The notes beneath the pieces were generated by a model, which did no database searches, had not been told where the DNA came from, and saw only the letters and a program-made list of their open reading frames with translations. Of a stretch of DNA of 9,555 nucleotides, positions 1-7,537 are shown one piece after another; positions within the stretch are counted from its first letter, which is position 1; each line of letters opens with the position of its first letter. The stretch is from an uncultured Verrucomicrobiota bacterium (GTDB lineage: Bacteria; Verrucomicrobiota; Kiritimatiellia; CAIVKH01): the NCBI GenBank assembly GCA_937894535.1, contig CALBHI010000109.1, positions 1 through 9,555 of the forward strand, written 5' to 3'. A program made the translations under genes and the position numbers.

Positions 1-2526
1 GGTTATCCCAGCCGCGACGGACCGACCTTCATGCAGCGCTGCAAGAACTTCGTCACCACCGGCCCCGGTTCGCTGATCGGCGGTGTACTCGCCGAACACA
101 TCATGCCGTACTTCGAGGGCGAGGTGAACCGCAAGAGCATCGAGCAGAACAGCCAGCTCATCGAACACGTATTCGGCCTGACCGAACAGGACATGAAGGT
201 CATGCATGTCCCGGAGCGCGTCATCCGCACCCAGACCAACCACCCCCGCGTCTCCGCCTCCGGCCCGCTGACCGGCAAGACCTTCGAGGACATCGAGCAG
301 AGCGGTTTCACCGCCACCTACCTCGATGAAGTGACCCACCTGCACTGGTGGTTTTATCCCAACGAGCAGAACAACCCCGGCTGGGATGATTTCAACTGCG
401 GCCGCTGGGCCGGCGGGCAGGGCAACGATGAGGAGCCCTACCACCACAAGATCCACAAGATCAACGGCGTGTACACCTTCATGATCAACGACCGCGAAGA
501 TCAGTCGAAGTTCGGCAACGACGACGGCGGCATGGCCCTCGACACCCGGTATGCGTTGCTCCAAAAGGCGCTGAATCCCGACTCGTCCCAGATCACCATC
601 GTGTTCGACGACTGGGAGGCACTCGCCGGCAATTCCTTCGCCTCGCCGTTGCCCAACAACAACGCCGACCAGTTCCACCGCACCCTGCGCTGGGCCGCCA
701 ACAAGCCGTGGATCGACATCAAGAACCTCAAGGACGTCCTCGACTGGGCGGTGAACGATCCGAGCTGGGTCATCGACCACGGCTACGTCTACGACAAGTC
801 GTCCCAAACCTACGAATGGCTGAAGCGCGCCAGCGAACAGGACTACGACCACTGGTACTACGGCCTGACCAGCGGCACGAACGTGCTCGAACAGAGTTTC
901 TTCGACCGCGTGCCTCCCGTGCACAACAACTGGGCTCCGGCCGGCATGAAGAAGTATGGCGACATGAACACGCCCGGCACGCTGATCCGCGACTCGTGGG
1001 ACGTCATCCAGCAGATCACCAATTCCCCCTACCTGAAAATGATTTCGGAGTGGTCGTACAGCGCGATGATCTACGAGACGGCCTGGCACGACGAGGACGC
1101 GAACCCCGACCAGTACAAGTCGCGCAACTACCAGGTGGATTTCAACCGGGGTACGAATCAGGGCAATTGCGATGCCTCCGTCGCCGACACCACCTATGAC
1201 CCGATCTCCGGCTGGGCGGTGCGCCTGCACGGCCACGTGCGCGACATGGGGGTGATGAAGGCCGCATCCGACTGGATCGCCGCCATCAAGAGCGGCGCGC
1301 AGGGACCGGAGACCACCGTGTACGCCGCCGACCTCGACGACGACCAGTTGCACGAATACGTGTTGTGCAACGACAAGGTGTTCCTCTGCATCGAACGCTG
1401 GGGTGCCCGGGTCATCAAGGCCTTTGTCTATGACCCGTTCATGAACGGCGGCGATGCCCGCATGGTCATCGGCGTGCCGATCAGCAATCCGCCCGAGGAG
1501 TCCGAAAACGAAGGCGCCAGCAACAACCGCACCTCGGTCTTCAAGGACCATTGGAGCACCGGCCAGTCCACCGGCGGCTACATCGATATGGACTATGCCG
1601 CGCCGGTGGCCCCGGTCGCCGGGTCTGATTCGTGGACCTTCCGCTCGCAGGACGGCCGTATCCTCAAGCGCATCCAGCTTCCGCGCGGCCGCGACCTCGC
1701 CGTCGCCACCTACGCCATCTCCAACAGCGTCGGCACCGTGTACGTCCGCAACGGCCTCGGCCCGAACCAGCTCGACATCATGTTCAACGGCACCGACAAC
1801 CTCGTGCGCCGGAGCGACGCCTCGTTCAAGGGCCTCGCCAACACCAAGGGCGGCGAGGCCTATCTCGTGCGCGCCGCCAACGTCGCGCTCAATGCCGGCG
1901 CGGTGTTCCAGGGCGGCTGGGATAACCGCGAGCTCCCGATGATCGAAATCGTCGAGGCCAACAACACCGGCAACGCAACGAATTTCTCGATGGCCGTCGC
2001 CTTCAGCGAGGCGACCGCGCGTGATGCCGATGGCGACGGGCTGGCGAACACCAACGAATACCTCGTCGGCACCGATCCCTTCAACGCCGACAGCGACGGC
2101 GACCAGATGCCCGACGGCTGGGAGGTGGCCCGCTCGCTCAATCCGCTGAATCCCGCCGATGCCGGACTCGATCCCGACGGCGACGGCTTGAGCAACCGCG
2201 ACGAATACATCGCCGGTACGCAGCCCGGGAATGGCGCCTCGTACTTCACCGTCGCGGATACCCGCGGCATTGCGGAGGGTGCTCGCCAGGTCATTGTCCA
2301 TCAAGCACAGAGCGGCCGCCTCTACCAGGTGTATTTCGCCGATCAATCCGCCAACGGCGCCTGGCTGTGGCAAGCCTTCGCCAACACCAACATCCCGTTC
2401 GGGCGCTATTACCACGGCGGGGCTGCCGGGGAGCACAGCTTCACCGATGATTTCAGCGTGGCCACCTCCGGGTCCATGCCCACCAACGGACTGCGTCTGT
2501 ACCGGATCGGCGTGACCGCGCCGTAA
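1..2526 (+). CDS. GH57-like secreted glycoside hydrolase/glucanotransferase with TSP3-like repeats (5' partial)
   Basis: The frame is open from base 1 to TAA at 2524-2526, so the start, any signal peptide and the family's N-terminal His-Gln-Pro region lie upstream. The ATG at 31 is internal; residues below count from it. The GH57 fold shows in three places. MHVPERVI (58-65) matches the nucleophile region (WLTERV in 4-alpha-glucanotransferases), giving E62. ITIVFDDWEALAG (188-200) matches the acid/base region (VFDDGEKFG), with D193/D194. ETAWHD (349-354) resembles the late conserved region with Trp-His. A beta-rich domain starting near HEYVLCNDKVF (441-451) resembles the C-terminal domain of GH57 amylase/glucanotransferases. 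Asp-rich repeats (665-732) and a terminal beta domain (about 745-829) follow. The family retains alpha-glucan bonds; the substrate here is unknown. The repeats imply an extracellular or surface location, which is unusual because many GH57 enzymes are cytoplasmic. GH57 versus a related GH38/GH119-type fold is not fully settled. Confidence 0.75.
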   Translation, partial: GYPSRDGPTFMQRCKNFVTTGPGSLIGGVLAEHIMPYFEGEVNRKSIEQNSQLIEHVFGLTEQDMKVMHVPERVIRTQTNHPRVSASGPLTGKTFEDIEQSGFTATYLDEVTHLHWWFYPNEQNNPGWDDFNCGRWAGGQGNDEEPYHHKIHKINGVYTFMINDREDQSKFGNDDGGMALDTRYALLQKALNPDSSQITIVFDDWEALAGNSFASPLPNNNADQFHRTLRWAANKPWIDIKNLKDVLDWAVNDPSWVIDHGYVYDKSSQTYEWLKRASEQDYDHWYYGLTSGTNVLEQSFFDRVPPVHNNWAPAGMKKYGDMNTPGTLIRDSWDVIQQITNSPYLKMISEWSYSAMIYETAWHDEDANPDQYKSRNYQVDFNRGTNQGNCDASVADTTYDPISGWAVRLHGHVRDMGVMKAASDWIAAIKSGAQGPETTVYAADLDDDQLHEYVLCNDKVFLCIERWGARVIKAFVYDPFMNGGDARMVIGVPISNPPEESENEGASNNRTSVFKDHWSTGQSTGGYIDMDYAAPVAPVAGSDSWTFRSQDGRILKRIQLPRGRDLAVATYAISNSVGTVYVRNGLGPNQLDIMFNGTDNLVRRSDASFKGLANTKGGEAYLVRAANVALNAGAVFQGGWDNRELPMIEIVEANNTGNATNFSMAVAFSEATARDADGDGLANTNEYLVGTDPFNADSDGDQMPDGWEVARSLNPLNPADAGLDPDGDGLSNRDEYIAGTQPGNGASYFTVADTRGIAEGARQVIVHQAQSGRLYQVYFADQSANGAWLWQAFANTNIPFGRYYHGGAAGEHSFTDDFSVATSGSMPTNGLRLYRIGVTAP
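2023..2226 (+). repeat. TSP3-like calcium-binding repeats in the GH57-like protein
   Basis: Three Asp-rich units are visible in the translated frame: DADGDGLANTNEYLVGTDP, then DSDGDQMPDGWEV, then DPDGDGLSNRDEYIAGTQP. Each has the DxDxDG calcium-loop spacing, and the first and third end in an N-x-x-EY-x-x-GT element. Such units are known from secreted bacterial proteins as rigid, calcium-stabilised linkers between a catalytic part and a C-terminal domain. Here they separate the hydrolase body from the last ~100 residues. They are protein-level repeats; the DNA is only partly repeated. Confidence 0.85.
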
Positions 2527-2560
2527 GCGCGGCGTCGTGTGGTGCGCGGACTGGCCGTCG
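2527..2560. other. short convergent intergenic gap, no clear terminator
   Basis: Only 34 nt separate the two convergent stop codons. A small inverted repeat (GCCGT-CGTT-ACGGC, 2554-2567) overlaps the stop codon of the - strand kinase and could form a five-pair hairpin on either strand. There is no T-tract on either side, so I do not call it an intrinsic terminator. Transcripts of the two genes probably overlap or end Rho-dependently. Confidence 0.5.
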
Positions 2561-4924
2561 TTACGGCTGCTCGAGTACCTCGCGCAGCGTGGTCAGCAAC
2601 TGGTGCGCACTGATCGGCTTCTGGAGATACCGCCAGCCTAGTTCGCGGATCTCCGCCCAGCGGGTCCGGTCATCGGTGTAGCCGCTCACCATGATCACCC
2701 GCAGGTGGCCGAATTCGCGGGTCAGCTCCGATACCAGGTCGAACCCGCTCCGTCCGGGCAGCACCACGTCCGAGCAGATTACATCGATCGGCTGGCTCGC
2801 TTCGCGGAAGACCTGCAAGGCATCCTCCGCATCCGTGGCCAGCAGGACCTCGTAGCCATGCTGGTGGAGCAGGCGGGCCATCATCGACCGGACCATCTCC
2901 TCGTCCTCGACCAGCAGGATACGTTCCTGTTGGCCGCGCGGGGGCGGGGGCGGCATGCCATGATCCTCCACGCCGGCATGCGCCTGGTGAACCGGAAAGT
3001 ACACCTCGAAGCGGGTGCCGCGCCCGAGTTCGCTGTCCACGTTGATCCAGCCGTCGTGCTGCTTCACAATGCCGAAGACCGTGGCCAGGCCGAGGCCGGT
3101 TCCCTTGCCGAGACCCTTGGTCGTGAAGAACGGTTCGAAGATGTGGCGTTGCACCTCGGCGGTCATGCCGGTTCCGGTGTCGGTCACGCTTAGCTGCACG
3201 AAACGGCCGGGCTGCGCATCCGAGCGGGTCGCGCATACCTCTTCGGTCACCTCGACCTCGCGGGTGGCGATCTCCAACTGGCCGCCCTCCGGCATCGCAT
3301 CGCGCGCATTGATCACCAGGTTCAGGATCACCTGCTCGGCCTGTCCGGGATCGACAAAAACCGGGTTGATGCGGAGGGTCGGGGCGAGGGTAAGCTTGAC
3401 GTCCTCGCCGATCACCCGGCGGATCATCTTGCCCATCCGCTCGACGAGTTCGTTGAGATCAATCACCTTGCGCTCCAGCACCTGGCGGCGGCTGAAGGCC
3501 AGCAGTTGGCGGGTCAGCGCGGCCGCGGAGAGGCCGGCGCGGTGGATCTCCGGCAGGTAGGTCGAGCGCAGCGTTTCCGTGTCCTCTTCGGTCATGGCCA
3601 GTTCGGCGAAGCCGAGCATCGACTGCAGGATGTTGTTGAAGTCGTGGGCCACGCCACCAGCCAGTTGCCCGATCAGCTCCATGCGTTGTGACTGGTTGAG
3701 CTGGTGTTCGACCTCGACCTCGCGGGTGATGTCGCGTTTGACCGCGACGAAGCAGTTCAGTTCGCCCTGTGCGTTGAACACCGGGGAAATCGTTGCATCC
3801 TCCAGGTAGATCTCCCCGTTCTTCTTTTTGTTGTAGAGCCGGCCCGACCAGACCTGGCCGCCGGAGATGGTTTTCCACATCCGCTGGTAATAGGCCTCGT
3901 CCTGCCTTCCGCTTTTCAGGATGCGGGTGTGTTGCCCGAGTGCCTCCTCGCGGGTGTAGCCGCTGACCCGGGTGAAGGCAGGGTTGACGTACTGGATGAA
4001 CCCCTTGGTATCGGTGATGACCACCGTTTCCGCCGCCTGCTCGATGGCCGAGGCCAGCCGCGCCCGTTCCTGATCGCCGCGTTTCTGGTCCTCCAGCACG
4101 CTGAGCAGGGCACGGCGCGATTGCTCGGCGCGCTCGAGAAGCCGCTCGCGTTCCTCGCTGGCGGTGCGCTGCTGGGTCACGTCATTGAAGAAGCCGATGA
4201 CCATGATCTCGTCGTCGATGCGCACCAGGCTGGCCCGGATATCGGCCCAGATGATGGTGCCGTCCTTGCGCACGCAGGGCAGGATGCGGTCGCGCATCGA
4301 GCCGAGCTTGGTGAGGCTTTCGAAATCCTCCCGGACGGCATCGAGGACGTCGGGCGGATGCAGGCGCGGCACGGGCATCGCCATCATCTCTTCCTGCGTA
4401 TAGCCCAGCAGTCTGCAAAACGCCGGATTCACATACCGCGGCATCTTGGATTCGCGCTCGACCACGAGAATGCCCTGGCTGGTTCCTTCGAAGATCGCCT
4501 TGAACCGGAGTTCCGATGAAACGATCACTGATTCGCGTTGCTTCTGTTTCGTCTGGTCGAGGAATACGATGGCCAGCTCATCGTCAGCCAGCCGGAAGGC
4601 GTGTACCAGCACATGGCGCTGGAGCTTTTCGGAGTGGCGTTCACCGCGGAACGGCTGGCCGGTGTCGATCACGTCGCCGTACCGGGCTATTGCTCCTTCC
4701 TCGCGCACCCCCGGGAACACGTCGGACATGCGGCGGCCGGTAATGTCCTCCACCGGTTTGCCGGCCATTTGGCAGAAGGTGGGGTTGACCATCTGGTAGA
4801 CCAGGTCGGTGATAACGCCCTGGTCGTCGCGTTCCGCCCGGCAGACCGCGATGGCCTCCAGGCAGTTTTCCACGATCAGCCGGTACCGGTCCGCCAGTTC
4901 CGGGGTGTGTTCAGGTGTGGTCAT
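2561..4924 (-). CDS. soluble hybrid histidine kinase: PAS-PAS-PAS-HisKA-HATPase-REC
   Basis: This 787-residue protein has no membrane segment. PAS domains lie at about 12-128, 137-252 and 290-402, with a charged coiled-coil stretch (about 255-290) between the second and third. The HisKA H-box is GGVAHDFNN, with phospho-acceptor H427. The ATPase shows N539 (NARDAM), the DTGTGM box (582-587), FEPFF (596-600) and GKGTGLGL (606-613). After a Pro-rich linker (658-662), a receiver has acidic residues E673/D674, acceptor D719, S747 and K769-P770. All catalytic residues are present, so it should autophosphorylate and pass phosphate to its own receiver; a separate Hpt or response regulator is expected, but none is in the window. 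The ATG at 4924 lies inside the end of the upstream sensor gene (14-nt overlap) and lacks a Shine-Dalgarno match, which suggests translational coupling, or that both are one gene interrupted at the C7 run just upstream. Confidence 0.93.
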   Translation of the reverse strand: MTTPEHTPELADRYRLIVENCLEAIAVCRAERDDQGVITDLVYQMVNPTFCQMAGKPVEDITGRRMSDVFPGVREEGAIARYGDVIDTGQPFRGERHSEKLQRHVLVHAFRLADDELAIVFLDQTKQKQRESVIVSSELRFKAIFEGTSQGILVVERESKMPRYVNPAFCRLLGYTQEEMMAMPVPRLHPPDVLDAVREDFESLTKLGSMRDRILPCVRKDGTIIWADIRASLVRIDDEIMVIGFFNDVTQQRTASEERERLLERAEQSRRALLSVLEDQKRGDQERARLASAIEQAAETVVITDTKGFIQYVNPAFTRVSGYTREEALGQHTRILKSGRQDEAYYQRMWKTISGGQVWSGRLYNKKKNGEIYLEDATISPVFNAQGELNCFVAVKRDITREVEVEHQLNQSQRMELIGQLAGGVAHDFNNILQSMLGFAELAMTEEDTETLRSTYLPEIHRAGLSAAALTRQLLAFSRRQVLERKVIDLNELVERMGKMIRRVIGEDVKLTLAPTLRINPVFVDPGQAEQVILNLVINARDAMPEGGQLEIATREVEVTEEVCATRSDAQPGRFVQLSVTDTGTGMTAEVQRHIFEPFFTTKGLGKGTGLGLATVFGIVKQHDGWINVDSELGRGTRFEVYFPVHQAHAGVEDHGMPPPPPRGQQERILLVEDEEMVRSMMARLLHQHGYEVLLATDAEDALQVFREASQPIDVICSDVVLPGRSGFDLVSELTREFGHLRVIMVSGYTDDRTRWAEIRELGWRYLQKPISAHQLLTTLREVLEQP

Positions 4925-7427
4925 AGGCGGGGGGGAGGTTGGCCTGCTGGCACAACCGGTTCACTTCGTTTTTCAGTTCGATGATGCGGGATTCGCGGTT
5001 CAGCATGACATCCTGCCAGCGCTGCAGTTCCTCGAACTGGGCACGCATCCGTTCCTCTCCCTGCTTGATGCTGGTGATATCGGTGGAAATGCCACAGACG
5101 CCCGAGATCTCGCCTTTCTCATCGCGCAGCGGGAACTTGATGGTGAAGAACCAGCGGCTGTCGCCGGTGAACGCCATGCTCTCCTCCTGCTCGTAGGACG
5201 TACCGTGCTGGAAAACCTGTTGATCGCCCAGAACGAAGTGGGCGGCCAACCCGGCCGGGAACAGCGCATCGTCACGGTGGCCGAGGGTCCGGTCGCGCGG
5301 GATGCCGGTGATGATTTCCCAGCGGCGGTTGACCAGCGTGTAGACGCCGTCCCGGTTCTTGACGAAGATCAACGCCCCGCTGTTCTCGATCAGGTCGGAC
5401 AGGAAACGCCGGTTTTCCTGCAAGGCGATTTCCGCCTGGCGGCGTTCGGTGATGTCGCGGGTCGTGCCGCGGATCTCCAGGCGGTTGTTGGCCGGATTGC
5501 GGGTGAAGCTGGTGATGGCTTCGGTCCAGACGATCTTCCCGCTCCGCTGCCGTTGCAGGATTTCGTCGATGAAGTAATTTTCCGGGCCGATCCGGCCGGC
5601 GATGAAATCCGCGGCCCGCGCCTTGAGTTGTGCGATCAGGTGGTCGCGTTGGGACTCGACCAGGGTGAAGTCCGGCGGCTGACTCAGCAGTTCCTCCGAT
5701 GAATAGCCTCCCAGCCGTTTCACCGAGGGGCTGATGTAGGTGTACTTCCACTGCTCCAGATCGACCACCCATACTACGTCGCGCATCGACTCGGCGATCA
5801 GGCGGAATTGCTGTTCACGTTCGCTGATGGCCCGCGTCTGTTCGTCCACCAACCGCTGCAATTCCTCCTTGCGCCGCAACGGTACGCCGATCAGGAACGC
5901 GATGGCCGAGGTGATGGAGCCTCCCGTAACAGCCGCCAACAGCGGCGTGATCCGGGTGGCGTAGCCCATGGCGTTGGTCGGTTGGTGGGCGGTAATGAGG
6001 AAGGTGTGTCCGAAGGCGCTTACCGGGCGAATCACTTCGAGCATGGATTCGTTGGAACGCTCGAGATGGTCAAGGGTGAGCGGTCGTTCATGTTCGCTCA
6101 ACACGGTCATGTGGTGATGGATGGGGGAGCGGGTACTGGGTCGCGGGGTCATGCCGCCCAGATCCAGCTCCAGCCGTACGAATCCCTTGAGCGGTCCGGT
6201 GCTCTTGTCGTAGACGAACATCCGGTGCGGGTGAACGTTGGCGTCGGGGTTGGGAGTGGTTCCAGACGCTAGTCCTTCGCGGGAGGCGCGCTCGATCGCG
6301 GCCCGATGCGCGGGATCCTCGGCATCCCGGCGGGGGTCGGTATCGGTTGATGACCGGGCCGGGTTGGACAACACCGGGAGATGGGCGTCCAGCGGTGTCG
6401 AGGATGTTGGCAGCCAGGTCCATCGGGTGATCATGGGATCGTCCAGCAAGCCGGCGGTGAAGGCGGTGAATTCCTCTTCCGTGACGTGGTGGCTGGCTTC
6501 GACGTACCGCCTCACGCTGACCAGGTGATTGTCCCGGATGTTGCGGATGCGCTCGGCCAGCATGTCGGATTCGCTGGTCGCCAACTGGTCGAACTTGAGG
6601 CGGACCTGCCGCTGCTCGAAGCGGAACAGGTACAGGCAAAGAAAACTGGTCATGAGAACACCGGTCGTGATGACCGCGATGATTTCCAGGCGCGAAGACC
6701 ACGGCGCGGTCAAGGCACCTTGGAGCCGGCGCAGGAACAGGAGCCGGAAGATGGCCATGGCCACGAGCATGAGGGCGAAAACCAGGGCCAGCGGCAGGGT
6801 TTTCATGAGCAAGGCGCGGTGCCAGGTCGAGGCGTCGATGTCCATGCCGAACAACGCCAGCACCTGTTTCCCGGAGGGTTCGAAGACGGGGACATACGCG
6901 GTCACGAACACGCCCCACCGGTCGGCGGTCGGACCGAGGACCATGGCGATGCCCTGGTCGAATACCAGGTGTTCCTCCTGGGTGGCCTCGGTGTACACGT
7001 CGCCCGGCGGTGAATAATCCGGCGAGTCCTCCGGCTCATCATCGGCAAGGATGACGACCGTGCCGTCGGCGTGGCGTCCCATCAGGTACGCAAAACGGAG
7101 GTCGGGATAGATGAGCGGTTGCTGCGCCAATTGCCTCCGGATTTCCTTGTAGGCGGGTTTGTCCCGGTCCTCCGCGTTACCGGTCAGCGTGCGGATCAGG
7201 GATGGACTCATGCTCTCGGCGGCCCGCAACGTCCGGTTGAGCAGGACCGTCCGCATCTCGTCCTGTTCGTTGGCATACGAGGAAACGAGCAGAAAGAGGC
7301 CGGTGCCGATGATGGCGGCATGCAGGAGCATAACCACCGGTCGCGGAATCAGTGTGGACGAGGACGTCGCCGCGCGGGAGGGCGGATTCTCGGGCAATCG
7401 GACGTTCGATGGCCGCGACGCATTCAC
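4911..7427 (-). CDS. membrane sensor protein: PDC/Cache-like, CHASE, PAS, PAS, coiled-coil tail; no kinase domain
   Basis: The protein has 838 residues and starts with GTG at 7427, behind a GGGGGAGA Shine-Dalgarno-like stretch. TM segments lie at about 31-50, 208-230, 247-268 and 493-515. Basic residues after TM2 (LRRLQG) and TM4 (PLRRKEE) put those ends in the cytoplasm. Between TM1 and TM2 is a periplasmic PDC/Cache-like domain (about 52-205) with GDVY, GPTADRWG and ALFGMDID elements. Between TM3 and TM4 lies a CHASE-like domain (about 275-485; RWTWLP at 335-340). Cytoplasmic PAS domains follow at about 540-660 and 672-787. The last ~45 residues form a charged coiled coil containing LQRWQDVMLNRESRIIELK. 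There is no HisKA, HATPase, GGDEF or other output, so it should signal through a partner, most simply the hybrid kinase whose start it overlaps by 14 nt. One missing C in the C7 run would make the two a single protein. The ligands are unknown. Confidence 0.9.
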   Translation of the reverse strand: MNASRPSNVRLPENPPSRAATSSSTLIPRPVVMLLHAAIIGTGLFLLVSSYANEQDEMRTVLLNRTLRAAESMSPSLIRTLTGNAEDRDKPAYKEIRRQLAQQPLIYPDLRFAYLMGRHADGTVVILADDEPEDSPDYSPPGDVYTEATQEEHLVFDQGIAMVLGPTADRWGVFVTAYVPVFEPSGKQVLALFGMDIDASTWHRALLMKTLPLALVFALMLVAMAIFRLLFLRRLQGALTAPWSSRLEIIAVITTGVLMTSFLCLYLFRFEQRQVRLKFDQLATSESDMLAERIRNIRDNHLVSVRRYVEASHHVTEEEFTAFTAGLLDDPMITRWTWLPTSSTPLDAHLPVLSNPARSSTDTDPRRDAEDPAHRAAIERASREGLASGTTPNPDANVHPHRMFVYDKSTGPLKGFVRLELDLGGMTPRPSTRSPIHHHMTVLSEHERPLTLDHLERSNESMLEVIRPVSAFGHTFLITAHQPTNAMGYATRITPLLAAVTGGSITSAIAFLIGVPLRRKEELQRLVDEQTRAISEREQQFRLIAESMRDVVWVVDLEQWKYTYISPSVKRLGGYSSEELLSQPPDFTLVESQRDHLIAQLKARAADFIAGRIGPENYFIDEILQRQRSGKIVWTEAITSFTRNPANNRLEIRGTTRDITERRQAEIALQENRRFLSDLIENSGALIFVKNRDGVYTLVNRRWEIITGIPRDRTLGHRDDALFPAGLAAHFVLGDQQVFQHGTSYEQEESMAFTGDSRWFFTIKFPLRDEKGEISGVCGISTDITSIKQGEERMRAQFEELQRWQDVMLNRESRIIELKNEVNRLCQQANLPPAYDHT
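4929..4935 (-). other. C7 homopolymer at the sensor/kinase junction
   Basis: On the coding strand seven consecutive C's (G's on the + strand) fall in the last codons of the sensor gene (Leu-Pro-Pro), 16 bases before its stop and five bases before the kinase ATG. The kinase frame is +1 relative to the sensor frame. With six C's the reading becomes Asn-Leu-Pro-Pro-Pro-Met-Thr-Thr and runs straight into the kinase with no stop. The run is therefore a natural place for a base-count error, replication slippage or +1 ribosomal slippage on CCC codons. Confidence 0.9.
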
Positions 7428-7437
7428 CTGTGCAGCA

Positions 7438-7451
7438 TCTCCCCCGCGGGG
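7438..7451 (-). promoter_or_regulatory. RBS and overlapping CCCCGCGGGG palindrome before the sensor gene
   Basis: On the - strand GGGGGAGA (7445-7438) lies about 10 nt before the GTG start and is the only good ribosome-binding match, supporting that start. It overlaps a perfect 10-bp palindrome, CCCCGCGGGG (7442-7451). The palindrome could be a protein-binding site or could partly mask the RBS, but this may be chance in GC-rich DNA. Confidence 0.45.
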
Positions 7452-7499
7452 ATGGGAGGCAAGCGCAGAATGGATCGTGCCAGCCTTGTCCCCTGGATT

Positions 7500-7505
7500 A
7501 TTTTA
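7500..7505 (-). promoter_or_regulatory. possible -10 element for the sensor/kinase unit
   Basis: The 110-nt gap 7428-7537 separates the DUF4230 gene from the sensor gene. It contains a short AT-rich patch that reads TAAAATAAT on the - strand (7505-7497), conspicuous in this GC-rich context, with TAAAAT as the -10 candidate. No convincing -35 is visible at 16-18 nt. A start there would give a leader of about 65-70 nt before the GTG. This is a weak prediction. No terminator is visible in the gap, so read-through from the upstream genes is also possible. Confidence 0.25.
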
Positions 7506-7537
7506 CCTGCTGGAGGGTAGGCCGGGGTGGTGGACGA

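Noticed and set aside
2554..2567. Small hairpin between the convergent genes as a bidirectional terminator
   Set aside because: Only five pairs, overlapping a stop codon, with no T-tract on either side.
2940..2951. Two G5 runs on the + strand as a possible quadruplex or slippage site
   Set aside because: They encode the Pro-rich linker between ATPase and receiver, the frame continues correctly on both sides, and only two runs are present.
3704..4519. 271-residue + strand open frame inside the kinase gene
   Set aside because: It is antisense to a clearly conserved PAS/HisKA coding region; such long shadows are usual at high GC.
4809..5702. 297-residue + strand open frame across the kinase/sensor junction
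   Set aside because: Antisense to conserved PAS domains, no recognisable domain; a shadow frame.
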